Assembly: GCF_031845305.1 (NCBI RefSeq)
Contig: NZ_JAVREH010000001.1
Location: forward strand, 251,655-315,654
DNA length: 64,000 nt
Origin: Jatrophihabitans_A lederbergiae
GTDB taxonomy: Bacteria; Actinomycetota; Actinomycetes; Mycobacteriales; Jatrophihabitantaceae
Direction of reading: 5' to 3'
In this document: positions 27,127-36,147 of the stretch, piece by piece
Layout of the letters: the number at the start of each line of letters is the position of its first letter
Position numbering within the stretch: position 1 is the stretch's first letter
The notes under the pieces: generated by a model
Told to the model about the DNA's origin: nothing
The model's database searches: none
What the model saw: only the letters and a program-made list of their open reading frames with translations
Position numbers and translations under genes: made by a program

Positions 27127-28530
27127 GTGGCAACTGCTGGGTGGAAGCTCGTCTACGGCGGTAAGACCCCTCCGCCGGGTGCGGTCGTCCGGCCGCAGGA
27201 GCGGTTGTCCTGGGCGCGAATGGGGGGCCTGGGAGCCCAGCACGTCGTGGCGATGTTCGGCGCGACGTTCGTGTTTCCGGCGATCATGGGACTCAACCCG
27301 AATCTCGCGGTACTCATGTCGGGTATCGCGACGATCATCTTCCTTCTGATCGTCAAAGGAAAAGTACCGTCCTATCTCGGCACCTCCGCCGCCTTCGTGG
27401 CATCCGTGGCGGCGATCCGGCAACAGGGCGGTGATTCGGCCGATGTCACCGGCGCCATTCTGGTCGCGGGCCTCATCCTGGTGGCGATCGGCGTGCTGGT
27501 CCACTTCGGTGGCAGCCACCTCGTCCGGGCGATCCTGCCGCCGGCGGTGACCGGAGCGGTGGTCATGCTGATCGGCTTCAACCTCGCCACGGTGGCGACC
27601 ACGACCTACTTCCCGGCCGAGCAGTGGATCGGCCTGCTCACCACCGCCTTCGTCATCGTCACCGCGGTGTTGCTTCGCGGGTTCATCAGCCGGATCGCGA
27701 TCTTCCTGGCGCTGGTCTTCGGCTACCTGATCTCGTGGCTGGCCGACCAGATCAGGCTGCTGCATCAGTGCACGGCGGGCAAGTGCGTCGACGTGCATCG
27801 CATCGACTGGAGCGGGGTGCGCAGCGCGCATTGGATCGGCGTGCCGAAGGACATCATCAGTCCCACGTTCGGCCCGCTGACCGGGCCACATCTGCCCGCG
27901 TTCCACATCACCTTCATCCTGCTGGTCATCCCGTCGGTGATCGCGCTGCTGGCCGAGAACTCCGGCCACGTCAAGGCGGTTTCCGAGATGACCGGTGATG
28001 ACCTGGACCCCTACCTCGGCCGTGCCTTCATCGGTGACGGCATCGGCACGGCGCTGGCCTCGTTCGTCGGCGGATCGCCGACCACCACCTACGCCGAGAA
28101 CATCGGGGTGATGGCGGCGACCCGCATCTACTCGACGCTGGCCTACTACATAGCGGCGGTGGTCGCGATCCTCTTCGGTTTCTGCCCCAAGTTCGGTGCG
28201 GTGGTGGCGGCCACTCCGGGTGGTGTTCTGGGCGGCATCACGCTGGTGCTCTACGGGATGATCGGGCTGCTCGGCGCCAAGATCTGGATCGAGAACCGGA
28301 TCGACTTCGCCAATCCCATCAACCTCGTGCCGCTTGCCGCCGGAATCATCGCGGGGATCGGCAATCTGAACATCAAATTCAGTGACAGCTTCTCCATCAG
28401 CGGCATCGCGGCGGGCACGCTGATCGTGCTGATCGGCTACCACCTCGTGCATATCCTTGGTCCGAGGCTGGGCACCGTCCCGGCCGCCGACACGGTCGCC
28501 GAGCCGACGAGGACGGTCCAGCAAAGGTGA
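27127..28530 (+). CDS. NCS2 nucleobase permease, uracil (UraA/RutG) branch
   Basis: 467-residue proton-coupled nucleobase importer with about 14 membrane segments. QHVVAMFGATFVFP (38-51) opens helix 1. The two substrate-binding glutamates are at 277 (AENSGH, helix 8) and 324 (TTTYAENIGVMAATRIYST, helix 10). The second motif closely follows E. coli UraA (TTYGENIGVMAITRVYST) and differs from xanthine/urate carriers, whose motif has glutamine and NIG (SQNIG). The substrate is therefore probably uracil or a related pyrimidine. The start is GTG 27127 with GGGAGG five bases upstream. It overlaps the next gene by GTGA, opening an eight-gene coupled operon. Confidence 0.9.
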   Translation: MATAGWKLVYGGKTPPPGAVVRPQERLSWARMGGLGAQHVVAMFGATFVFPAIMGLNPNLAVLMSGIATIIFLLIVKGKVPSYLGTSAAFVASVAAIRQQGGDSADVTGAILVAGLILVAIGVLVHFGGSHLVRAILPPAVTGAVVMLIGFNLATVATTTYFPAEQWIGLLTTAFVIVTAVLLRGFISRIAIFLALVFGYLISWLADQIRLLHQCTAGKCVDVHRIDWSGVRSAHWIGVPKDIISPTFGPLTGPHLPAFHITFILLVIPSVIALLAENSGHVKAVSEMTGDDLDPYLGRAFIGDGIGTALASFVGGSPTTTYAENIGVMAATRIYSTLAYYIAAVVAILFGFCPKFGAVVAATPGGVLGGITLVLYGMIGLLGAKIWIENRIDFANPINLVPLAAGIIAGIGNLNIKFSDSFSISGIAAGTLIVLIGYHLVHILGPRLGTVPAADTVAEPTRTVQQR

Positions 28531-29399
28531 AACCTCCAGCGTTCGAGTACAGCCGGCCGGAGTCTGTCGTCGAGGCAGTCACCCTGCTGGCGGAGCTCGG
28601 CCCGGACGGCAAGGTGCTGGCCGGCGGTCAGAGCCTGATTCCGCTGCTGTCGATGCGGCTCGCGACTCCGGCACACCTCCTCGACATCAATCGGATCGCC
28701 GAGCTGGACTATGTGCGCTGCGACGGGGGCGGCGTCCGGGCGGGCGCCCTCGCGCGGCACGCCGGGGTGGAGCGCGATGCGGGAGCCCGGTCCACCCAGC
28801 CCCTGCTGTCGCAGGCGCTCAGGATGGTCGCGCATCCCACCATTCGCAACCGCGGGACGACCCTGGGCAGCATCGTGCACGCCGACCCCGCCGGTGAGAT
28901 GCCCACCGTGCTCTGCCTGCTCGGCGGCTCCGTCACCGTCGCCGCGGTGTCGGGCCGGCGGATCATCCGTGCCGAGGACTTCTTCCTGGGACCGCTGGAG
29001 TCGGCGCTGCGCCCCGACGAGTTGGCGATCGAGGTTTTCTTCCCCGCACTGAGCCGACTGTCGGGCACCGCTTTCGAAGAGATCTCGCGGCGCCACGGCG
29101 ACTACGCCATGTGCGGAGTGGGCGCGCTGGTGTGTCTGGACGAGGATCTGCGGATCACCTCCGCCAGGGCGGGGTACCTCTCGATCGCGGGGACTCCGCT
29201 GGTGCTGGACCTCACCGAGGCGGTACGAGGGCGAACCTTCGACGGGGACCTTTCCGGGGCCGTCGAGCTGGCCAGGACGGCAGTGGACCCGGCGGCCGAC
29301 ATCCATGCCAGCGCGGACTACCGGCGGCAGCTGGCGGCCGTGCTGACCCACCGCACCCTGTGCAGCGCCGCCCGGACAGCGGCGGGGGTCAGCGCGTGA
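28527..29399 (+). CDS. molybdenum hydroxylase, FAD-binding medium subunit (CoxM-like)
   Basis: 290-residue flavoprotein subunit of a xanthine-dehydrogenase/CO-dehydrogenase family enzyme. It carries electrons from the iron-sulfur subunit to the external acceptor. FAD motifs are AGGQSLIPLLSMR (about 32-44) and TIRNRGTTLGSIVHADPAGE (about 107-126), where the usual form has GGSIA. The start is GTG 28527, overlapping the permease. With the small and large subunits directly downstream this encodes one complete enzyme; I infer a uracil/thymine dehydrogenase making barbiturate because of the uracil permease and barbiturase in the block. Confidence 0.9.
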   Translation: MKPPAFEYSRPESVVEAVTLLAELGPDGKVLAGGQSLIPLLSMRLATPAHLLDINRIAELDYVRCDGGGVRAGALARHAGVERDAGARSTQPLLSQALRMVAHPTIRNRGTTLGSIVHADPAGEMPTVLCLLGGSVTVAAVSGRRIIRAEDFFLGPLESALRPDELAIEVFFPALSRLSGTAFEEISRRHGDYAMCGVGALVCLDEDLRITSARAGYLSIAGTPLVLDLTEAVRGRTFDGDLSGAVELARTAVDPAADIHASADYRRQLAAVLTHRTLCSAARTAAGVSA

Positions 29400-29956
29400 C
29401 CGAGACGATGCACGAGACTTCCTTGACGGTGAACGGCATTCCGTTGAAGGCGACCGTTCCGGCGCGCAGGCTGTTGTCCGACTGCCTGCGCCACGACCTC
29501 GGTCTGACCGGTACCCACGTCGGCTGCGAGCACGGAGTGTGCGGCGCCTGCACCGTGCTGATCGACGGCGTGCCGATGCGCTCGTGCCTGCTGCTGGCGG
29601 TCAGCATGGACGGTAGCGCCATCACCACGGTCGAAGGCCTGTCAGGCCCGGACGGCGCGCTGTCACCGGTGCAGCAGGGATTCGCCGAGTGCCACGGCCT
29701 GCAATGCGGCTTCTGCACGCCCGGCTTTCTCACCACCATCACCGCCGGGCTCGAAGACAACCCCGATCCCACCCCGGACGAGGCACGGGAACTGATCGGT
29801 GGCAACCTGTGCCGCTGCACCGGTTACCAGAACATCGTGGCCGCGGTGCTCAGGGCCGCCGAGATCACTCGCGAGGGCGCTGGCGATTCACCCGGCAACT
29901 CACGGTGTACGCCCGGCCCAGCCAGCTCCACAATGAGCGGGGAGGCCGCGCTGTGA
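29396..29956 (+). CDS. molybdenum hydroxylase, 2x[2Fe-2S] small subunit (CoxS-like)
   Basis: 186 residues. Plant-ferredoxin cluster cysteines are at 44, 49, 52 and 64 (GCEHGVCGACTVLIDG ... SC), and the second cluster is at 104, 107, 139 and 141 (CGFCTPG ... CRCTGY). The last ~25 residues (GDSPGNSRCTPGPAS...) extend beyond the usual family end. The start is GTG 29396, overlapping the medium subunit by GTGA; a longer in-frame stretch from 29111 overlaps that gene and is not coding. Its stop overlaps the large-subunit start. Confidence 0.92.
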   Translation: MTETMHETSLTVNGIPLKATVPARRLLSDCLRHDLGLTGTHVGCEHGVCGACTVLIDGVPMRSCLLLAVSMDGSAITTVEGLSGPDGALSPVQQGFAECHGLQCGFCTPGFLTTITAGLEDNPDPTPDEARELIGGNLCRCTGYQNIVAAVLRAAEITREGAGDSPGNSRCTPGPASSTMSGEAAL

Positions 29957-32382
29957 CCACCAGAATGGTCGGCGAGCCGGTGCGGCGCGTCGAGGACCCC
30001 CGGCTGCTGACCGGTGCCGGCCGCTACCTCGATGACCTCGGGTCCGACGCGGTCGAGGTGGCGATGGTGCGGTCACCGCACGCGCACGCTCGCATTCTCG
30101 ACATCGACGTCACCGCGGCGCTCGAGGTCGACGGCCTGCTCGCCATCTACATCTACGAGGATCTGTCCGGCCCGCTCGCCGATCCGCTGCCGCTGCTCAT
30201 CCCGCACCCGGCCCTCACCCATGGGCGGACGCAGTATCCGCTCGCCAGGGACGAGGTCAACTACGTCGGTGAGGCCGTGGTCATGGTGGTTGCCGAGGAC
30301 CGCTACCGCGCCGAGGACGCGGCCGAGCGGATCGTGGTCAGCTACCAGGCGCTGCCACCGGTCGTCGGCCTGCAGGCGGCTCGGGATGCCGCTCATCTCG
30401 TGCATGAGGATGTGCCCGGGAACGTGGCCGCACACTTCGTGCAAGAGGTCGGCGACGCATCGGCCGCCCTCGCCACCGCCCCGCACCGCCTCGAACTGGA
30501 CCTGGGCGTGGAGCGTTCGGCCGGCACCCCGCTCGAAACCAGGGGAGTGCTCGCGCGCTGGGACGACGACTCGCAGCGACTTCGTTTGTGGACCTCGACC
30601 CAGACCTCGACCGGCGTGCGGGCGGCGGTGGCCACCAAGCTCGGTCTGGACCTGGGCAGCGTCGAGGTGATCACCCCGGACGTGGGCGGCGGGTTCGGCG
30701 TGAAGATCATGCATCCCTGGCCCGAAGAGGTGCTGGTGCCGATGGCCGCCCGAGCTCTGGGCCGCGCGGTGAAGTTCACCGAGGACCGCCGGGAGCACTT
30801 CATCTCGTCGGCGCACGAGCGCGGGCAGCTGCATAAGGTCGAGGTCGGGTTCGACGACGAGGGACACCTGCTCGGGCTGTCGGTGCGGTTCTGGCACGAC
30901 CATGGCGCCTACATCCCGTACGGGCTGATCGTTCCCATCATCACCTCGACCCAGCTGCTCGGGCCCTACAAACCCGGGGCGTACCGCGTCGAGTTCGAAT
31001 CGCTCTACACCAACACCGTCATCGTGACGCCCTACCGTGGCGCGGGCCGTCCGCAGGCCGTGTACGCGATGGAGCGGACCATGGACGCCATCGCCAACTA
31101 TCTCGGCATGGACCGCGCCGACGTACGGTCCAATAACTTCATCCAGCCTGACGAGATGCCATACGACCACAAGCTGATCTTTCAGGACGGCCGTCCGTTG
31201 GTGTATGACTCCGGTGATTTTCCGGCGTCATTGGACAAGCTCAAGAAGCTCGTCGGATGGGATGAGTGGGCGGAATTCAAGGCTGACGCGCAGGCTGAGG
31301 GGCGCCGGGTCGGCATCGGGTTGGCTTGCTACGTCGAGGGAACCGGCGTCGGTCCGTACGAGGGCGGCCACGTCCAGATCGAGACGACCGGCAAGGTGAA
31401 GGTCGCCACCGGTCTGACATCGCAGGGCCAGGGCCATCAGACGGCCTTCGCCCAGATCGTCGCCGATGAGCTCGGTGTTGCGATGTCCGACATCGAGGTC
31501 GTCACCGGCGACACCAGGCGTTTTCCCTACGCCGTCGGCACGTTCGCTTCCAGGGCGGCGGTGATGAGTGGCTCCGCGATCGCACTCGCCGCGCGGGCCG
31601 CGCGCGCCAAGGCGCTTCGCGTCGCGGCCGACGCACTGGAAGCCAACGCGGAGGACCTGGAAATAGTCGACGGCATGGTCCGGGTGAAGGGCAGTCCCGG
31701 TGCCGAGATCGGCCTCGGCACCGTCGCGGTGCTGTCCAACCCGTTGCGCTATGCCTTCGACGAGGCCTCCAAGGCGGCGACCCAGTTCGCGGTCGGCCAT
31801 CCCGACCTCGCCCCGGTGGCCGATGAGGACGAGCCGGGACTGGAGGGCCGCGACTACTACTCACCCATCCGTTCCACGTTCGCCAATGGAATGCACGCCG
31901 TCATCGTGGAGACCGATCCGGACACGGCTGAGATCAAGATTCTGCGGTACTGCGTCGTGCATGACTGCGGCCGTTTGATCAACCCGCTGATAGTCGAGGG
32001 CCAGGTCCACGGTGGCGTGGCCCAGGGCATCGGCGGTGCGCTGTACGAGCGGATGGCCTATGACGAGAACGGTCAGCTGCAGAACGCCTCGTTCATGGAC
32101 TTCCTGATGCCCTATGTCTCCGAGATGCCCCGTGAGATCGAGATCGACCACCTCGAAACACCGTCACCGCTGAACCCGCTGGGCATCAAGGGCGCCGGCG
32201 AGGCCGGTGTCATCCCGGGCTCGGCCGTGTTCGCCGCGGCCATCTCGGATGCCGAGGGATTCGAGATCACCTCGATGCCTATATCACCCAGCGAGCTGTT
32301 CTCGCTCCGGCAACGTCATCAGGCCCGTCACACTGATCAAGCTCGTCCGAGTAGGACCGACGGAGAGGCCGGTAACCGATGA
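29953..32382 (+). CDS. molybdenum hydroxylase, molybdopterin-binding large subunit (CoxL-like, form II)
   Basis: 809-residue catalytic subunit that hydroxylates a heterocycle with oxygen from water. The Moco contacts include TPDVGGGFGVKI (241-252) and the active-site loop PYRGAGRP at 360-367. True CO dehydrogenase has AYRCSFR there, so this is not a CO oxidiser. The catalytic glutamate is Glu750 in GIKGAGEAG. In context the likely substrate is uracil or thymine (product barbiturate or 5-methylbarbiturate). The start is GTG 29953 (GTGA overlap); ATG 29965 is possible. No XdhC-type sulfur-insertion gene is present in the window. Confidence 0.9.
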   Translation: MTTRMVGEPVRRVEDPRLLTGAGRYLDDLGSDAVEVAMVRSPHAHARILDIDVTAALEVDGLLAIYIYEDLSGPLADPLPLLIPHPALTHGRTQYPLARDEVNYVGEAVVMVVAEDRYRAEDAAERIVVSYQALPPVVGLQAARDAAHLVHEDVPGNVAAHFVQEVGDASAALATAPHRLELDLGVERSAGTPLETRGVLARWDDDSQRLRLWTSTQTSTGVRAAVATKLGLDLGSVEVITPDVGGGFGVKIMHPWPEEVLVPMAARALGRAVKFTEDRREHFISSAHERGQLHKVEVGFDDEGHLLGLSVRFWHDHGAYIPYGLIVPIITSTQLLGPYKPGAYRVEFESLYTNTVIVTPYRGAGRPQAVYAMERTMDAIANYLGMDRADVRSNNFIQPDEMPYDHKLIFQDGRPLVYDSGDFPASLDKLKKLVGWDEWAEFKADAQAEGRRVGIGLACYVEGTGVGPYEGGHVQIETTGKVKVATGLTSQGQGHQTAFAQIVADELGVAMSDIEVVTGDTRRFPYAVGTFASRAAVMSGSAIALAARAARAKALRVAADALEANAEDLEIVDGMVRVKGSPGAEIGLGTVAVLSNPLRYAFDEASKAATQFAVGHPDLAPVADEDEPGLEGRDYYSPIRSTFANGMHAVIVETDPDTAEIKILRYCVVHDCGRLINPLIVEGQVHGGVAQGIGGALYERMAYDENGQLQNASFMDFLMPYVSEMPREIEIDHLETPSPLNPLGIKGAGEAGVIPGSAVFAAAISDAEGFEITSMPISPSELFSLRQRHQARHTDQARPSRTDGEAGNR

Positions 32383-33044
32383 AGGTCGCGGGACAGGCGC
32401 TGCTGCACGCACCCATCGATCGGGTGTGGGCAGCTCTCAACGATCCGATCGTGCTGGCCGAGGTGATCCCGGGCTGCGAGCGGCTGGAGGCGACCGGCCC
32501 GGACGCCTATGCGATGACCGTGACAGCCGGAGTCGCCTCCATCAAGGGAACCTACGCCGGCAAGGTCGCGCTGGAAGATCGGTGCGAGCCGACCTCCTTC
32601 GTGTTGCGGGCGTCCGGGGCGGGCGGTCCGGGGACGGTGAGCGCCAACGTCAAGGTCGCCCTCGCCCAGGTCGGGGAAGGCACCCGGCTGGACTACGACG
32701 CCGATGCCGTGGTGGGTGGGGTGATCGGCGGGGTGGGCCAGCGGATGCTGGTGGGAGTCGCCAAGAAGATGGCCGGGGAGTTCTTCGCCGGGGTCGACGA
32801 TGTGCTGACCCGGCCGGCAGCGGTTGCCGTAACCCGCGGGCCAACAGCAACGGAGCGGCCAGCCGGAACCGACCGCCCGGTTCACACCGACGGCGTGTTG
32901 ACGGCCCCGAGGGCCGCCGGTGGATTGCCGCGCACGACTTCAAGGAGTGCCGAGGTCTCCTTCGCCGTCGGCGCGGTCGTCGGCGCCATCACCGCCCTTG
33001 CCGGCGTCCTGGTCGGCGCACGGCTGAGCAGAGGAGAACGCTGA
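32379..33044 (+). CDS. CoxG-like SRPBCC protein with C-terminal membrane anchor
   Basis: 221 residues. The N-terminal ~145 residues are a CoxG/START-like fold (VAGQALLHAPIDRVWAALND, PGCERLEATGPDAY, AVVGGVIGGVGQRML). After a flexible linker rich in Thr/Pro/Arg there is one hydrophobic helix (SFAVGAVVGAITALAGVLVG, about 194-213), as in CoxG, which anchors CO dehydrogenase to the membrane. It probably tethers or helps assemble the molybdenum hydroxylase at the membrane. ATGA overlap with the large-subunit gene. Confidence 0.85.
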   Translation: MKVAGQALLHAPIDRVWAALNDPIVLAEVIPGCERLEATGPDAYAMTVTAGVASIKGTYAGKVALEDRCEPTSFVLRASGAGGPGTVSANVKVALAQVGEGTRLDYDADAVVGGVIGGVGQRMLVGVAKKMAGEFFAGVDDVLTRPAAVAVTRGPTATERPAGTDRPVHTDGVLTAPRAAGGLPRTTSRSAEVSFAVGAVVGAITALAGVLVGARLSRGER

Positions 33045-34015
33045 TGCGTGAGTTCATAGCGGCTGCGGTTCAGCTCGCACCGAGTTCCGCGCCGCTGACG
33101 GCCGATTCCATGGCGGCCAACACCGAGCGTGCTCTCGAGCTGACCCGCGCGTGCCACCAGGCGACCGGAGCCGAACTCCTCGTGCTCCCCGAATCGGTGA
33201 CGACCGGCTTCACTCCCGGTATCGACAGCGAGCAGTTGTGGGACCTGGTGAGCGAGCTGCCCGGCCCGGCGCTGCAGCCCTTCGCCGACCTCGCCGCCGA
33301 GCTGGGTGCCCACCTCGTCGTGGGGACGTACGAGCGTGGTCCGCGGCGTGGAGTGGTCTACAACGCCGCAGCCGTCGTCGGCCCAGCTGGCGAGTTGTTG
33401 GGCGTCTATCGCAAGACCCATCCCTTCACGACCGAGCGGGCGGATCGGGGCGGCTGGGTGACTCCGGGCGAGGACGTGCTGGTGGTCGACACCGACCTCG
33501 GCAAGATCGGCGTCATCATCTGCTTCGACGGCGACTACCCGGAGCTGTCCAGGATCACGGCTATCAAGGGGGCGGAGGTGATCTGCCGGCCGTCGGCGCT
33601 GTTGCGCTCAGCTGACCTCTGGGAACTGACCAATCGGGCTCGCGCCTATGACAACCATGTCTATGTCATCGGCACGAACGCTACCGGCGTCGACCCGGCC
33701 GGCGTGATCTACTTCGGCAACTCGATGATCGTCACCCCGATCGCCGAGGTCGTCGCGCGGGCGGCGTCCCATGAATGCTGGGTGTCCGCGCGATTGGATC
33801 CCGCCACCGCGATGAGTTCACTGACCCCGGGTTCCTCGATTCCGCAGTCATTCGACCATCTCGCCGACCGCAATATGGCTCTCATCCGAAAGCACTCGGA
33901 CGTGCTGCTCAGCGACGCGGGCTCCTCGTTTCCGAAGGGCAAGCCGGACGTGCCAAGGCCGCGGCCCGTGATCGGGCACAATACGCCGACGCCTTCGTCG
34001 AGGTTGGCCGATTGA
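33044..34015 (+). CDS. nitrilase-superfamily carbon-nitrogen hydrolase
   Basis: 323 residues with the catalytic triad of the nitrilase/amidase superfamily: Glu50 (LLVLPESVTTGF), Lys124 (GVYRKTHPF) and Cys160 (GVIICFDGDYPEL). The family cleaves amides, nitriles or carbamoyl groups. In this operon it is a candidate amidase for malonamate, or a ureido-acid hydrolase. The start is ATG 33044, sharing one base with the upstream stop, with GAGGAG at 33031-33036; a longer in-frame stretch from 32207 overlaps two genes and is not coding. The C-terminal ~25 residues after FPKGKP are variable tail. Confidence 0.88.
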   Translation: MREFIAAAVQLAPSSAPLTADSMAANTERALELTRACHQATGAELLVLPESVTTGFTPGIDSEQLWDLVSELPGPALQPFADLAAELGAHLVVGTYERGPRRGVVYNAAAVVGPAGELLGVYRKTHPFTTERADRGGWVTPGEDVLVVDTDLGKIGVIICFDGDYPELSRITAIKGAEVICRPSALLRSADLWELTNRARAYDNHVYVIGTNATGVDPAGVIYFGNSMIVTPIAEVVARAASHECWVSARLDPATAMSSLTPGSSIPQSFDHLADRNMALIRKHSDVLLSDAGSSFPKGKPDVPRPRPVIGHNTPTPSSRLAD

Positions 34016-34023
34016 CTTCACCC

Positions 34024-36147
34024 ATGGCAGCACGGCGCATTCGGTTCGGCATCGATACCGGCGGAACGTTCACCGACGTGGTGGCTCTGGACGAGGACTC
34101 GGGCCAGCTCGTCACGACCAAGACGCCGTCGACCCCGGCAGATCCGGCCGACGGCTTCATGGCCGGAATCGACAAGGTCCTCGGCATTCTCGGCATCCCG
34201 GTAGCGGAGGCCGGTCAGGTCCTGACGGCGGTCAGCCACGGAACCACGGTGGCGACGAACCAGTTGCTCGAGGGCAAGGTCGAGGCGCTGGGGTTCATCA
34301 CGTCCGAGGGCTATGAATTCATCCTCGAGATCGCCAGACAGTCGGTCCCGGACGGGTACGGCAACAGCTACTTCTGGGTGAAGCCGGATCGCATCGTCCC
34401 CGCGCACCTGGTCAAGGCGGTCGGTGGCCGGCTGGACTACACCGGCGCGGAGGTCCGACCCTTCGACGAGGCCGGCGCGGTGCGCATCGCCCGGTGGTTC
34501 AGGGATCGGCGGATAGACACCATCGGGGTTTGCCTGCTGCACTCCTACGCCGACCCCCGGCACGAACAGCGGATGCGCGACATCCTGCGGACCGAGCATC
34601 CCGACGCTGTCGTGTCGATCTCGGCCGACGTGCTGCGGGAGTATCGCGAGTACGAGCGTTCGATGACCACGCTGGTCGACGCGGCGGTGAAGCCCAAGGT
34701 GGCCCGCTACGTCGGCTCCATCAAGAACCGGCTCGCCGCGGTGACGGCTGGCGCCGACGGCCGCACCATCCCCTTCTACGTGATGAAGTCCAACGGTGGG
34801 GTGCTGTCGGCGGACGAGGTGGTGCACCAGCCGATTACCACGGTGCTGTCCGGGCCGGCCGCCGGAGCGCTGGGCGCCGCCATGATCGCTCAGCACGCCG
34901 GCTTCACCCACGTCCTGACCTGCGACGGCGGCGGAACCTCGACCGACGTCTCTGTGGTGATGAACGGCGAGCCGACGCTGACCACCGAGGGAGCCGTCGG
35001 CGTCTACCCGTCCAAGATTCCCATGATCGACGTCGTGACCGTCGGCGCGGGCGGCGGCTCGATCGCCTGGATCTCGCCGGAGGGAGCGCTCAAGGTCGGC
35101 CCCAAGTCGGCTGGTGCGGACCCCGGTCCGCTCTGTTACGGCAAGGGCGGATCTGATGTCACCATCACCGACGCCCACCTGCTGCTCGGCCGGATTCCGC
35201 CGCACCTGCTCGGCGGCGAGATCGGTCTGCACGCCGGCGCCGCACGCTCGGGCATCGAGAGCCTGGCGGCCAAGCTCGACGTCAGCGTCGAAGCCTGTGC
35301 GAACGGCGTGCTCGAGATCTCGGCATGGAACCAGGCCAATGCGCTGCGCCAGATCACCGTCAAGCGCGGCCTGGACGTCCGGGACTTCACCCTCACGACG
35401 TTCGGGGGTTCCGGCTCCCTGCTGCTCTGCCGGCTGATCGACATCCTCGGCCTGGCAGGCGTGCTGGTGCCGCCGAACCCCGGCAACGTCTCGGCCTTCG
35501 GCCTGCTGACCGTCGACGTCAAGAACGACTACGTGCAGACCACGGTCGCCAGGCACGCCGAGCTGGACGCGGCCGAGGTGGCCGGGGGCTTCGCCCACCT
35601 CACCGAACGGGCCGCGTCGGCGCTGCGGCGCGAGGGTTTTCCCGACGCCGAGCACCGCTACGTCCGGACGGCTGACCTGCGGTACTTCGGCCAGGCATTC
35701 GAGGTGCGGGTACCGGTCGCCGACGAGGCGCTGATGCCCGCGCAGCTGGACGCCGTCGCGATGGCATTCCACGACGCGCACCGAGCACTGTACGGCTATG
35801 ACTTCCGCACCGACCCCAGCCAGCAGGTGGAGTGGGTCAACCTGCGGGTGTCGGGAATCGGGCCCATCCAGCGGCCCGAACTCCGCCGGTATCCGAGCCT
35901 GGACGGTGACGTCAGCCGGGCCCGCACCGGCACCAGGCCAGTGTGCTTCGACGGAGCGACGTATGTGCAGACCCCGCTCTACTGGCGTCCGGACCTGTCA
36001 CCCGATGATGTGATCGACGGGCCGGCGGTGGTCGAGGACTTCGGCTCGACCGCGCCCCTGCATCCAGGATTCACCGCGAGGCTGGACGACTTCGGCAACC
36101 TCGTCATCACCCGGACGATCATCGCCCGGACGGAGGACGCTCGATGA
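34024..36147 (+). CDS. hyuA: hydantoinase/oxoprolinase family subunit A
   Basis: 707-residue ATP-dependent amide-ring-opening subunit of the HyuA / 5-oxoprolinase / acetone carboxylase family. ATP sites are GIDTGGTFTDVVALD (9-23), CDGGGTSTDVSVV in the centre and GAGGGSIAWI. LTTFGGSGSLLLCRL lies in the C-terminal third. It works with HyuB, encoded next. Substrates in the family include hydantoins, N-methylhydantoin, caprolactam and oxoproline; here the substrate is unknown and could be a pyrimidine-derived ring or amide. TTG 34012 (overlapping the upstream TGA, with GAGG eight bases before) is a real alternative start adding four residues. Confidence 0.9.
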   Translation: MAARRIRFGIDTGGTFTDVVALDEDSGQLVTTKTPSTPADPADGFMAGIDKVLGILGIPVAEAGQVLTAVSHGTTVATNQLLEGKVEALGFITSEGYEFILEIARQSVPDGYGNSYFWVKPDRIVPAHLVKAVGGRLDYTGAEVRPFDEAGAVRIARWFRDRRIDTIGVCLLHSYADPRHEQRMRDILRTEHPDAVVSISADVLREYREYERSMTTLVDAAVKPKVARYVGSIKNRLAAVTAGADGRTIPFYVMKSNGGVLSADEVVHQPITTVLSGPAAGALGAAMIAQHAGFTHVLTCDGGGTSTDVSVVMNGEPTLTTEGAVGVYPSKIPMIDVVTVGAGGGSIAWISPEGALKVGPKSAGADPGPLCYGKGGSDVTITDAHLLLGRIPPHLLGGEIGLHAGAARSGIESLAAKLDVSVEACANGVLEISAWNQANALRQITVKRGLDVRDFTLTTFGGSGSLLLCRLIDILGLAGVLVPPNPGNVSAFGLLTVDVKNDYVQTTVARHAELDAAEVAGGFAHLTERAASALRREGFPDAEHRYVRTADLRYFGQAFEVRVPVADEALMPAQLDAVAMAFHDAHRALYGYDFRTDPSQQVEWVNLRVSGIGPIQRPELRRYPSLDGDVSRARTGTRPVCFDGATYVQTPLYWRPDLSPDDVIDGPAVVEDFGSTAPLHPGFTARLDDFGNLVITRTIIARTEDAR

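Noticed and set aside
29953..32382. Carbon monoxide dehydrogenase large subunit
   Set aside because: The active-site loop is PYRGAGR rather than AYRCSFR, and the operon context is nucleobase transport and barbiturase, not CO oxidation.
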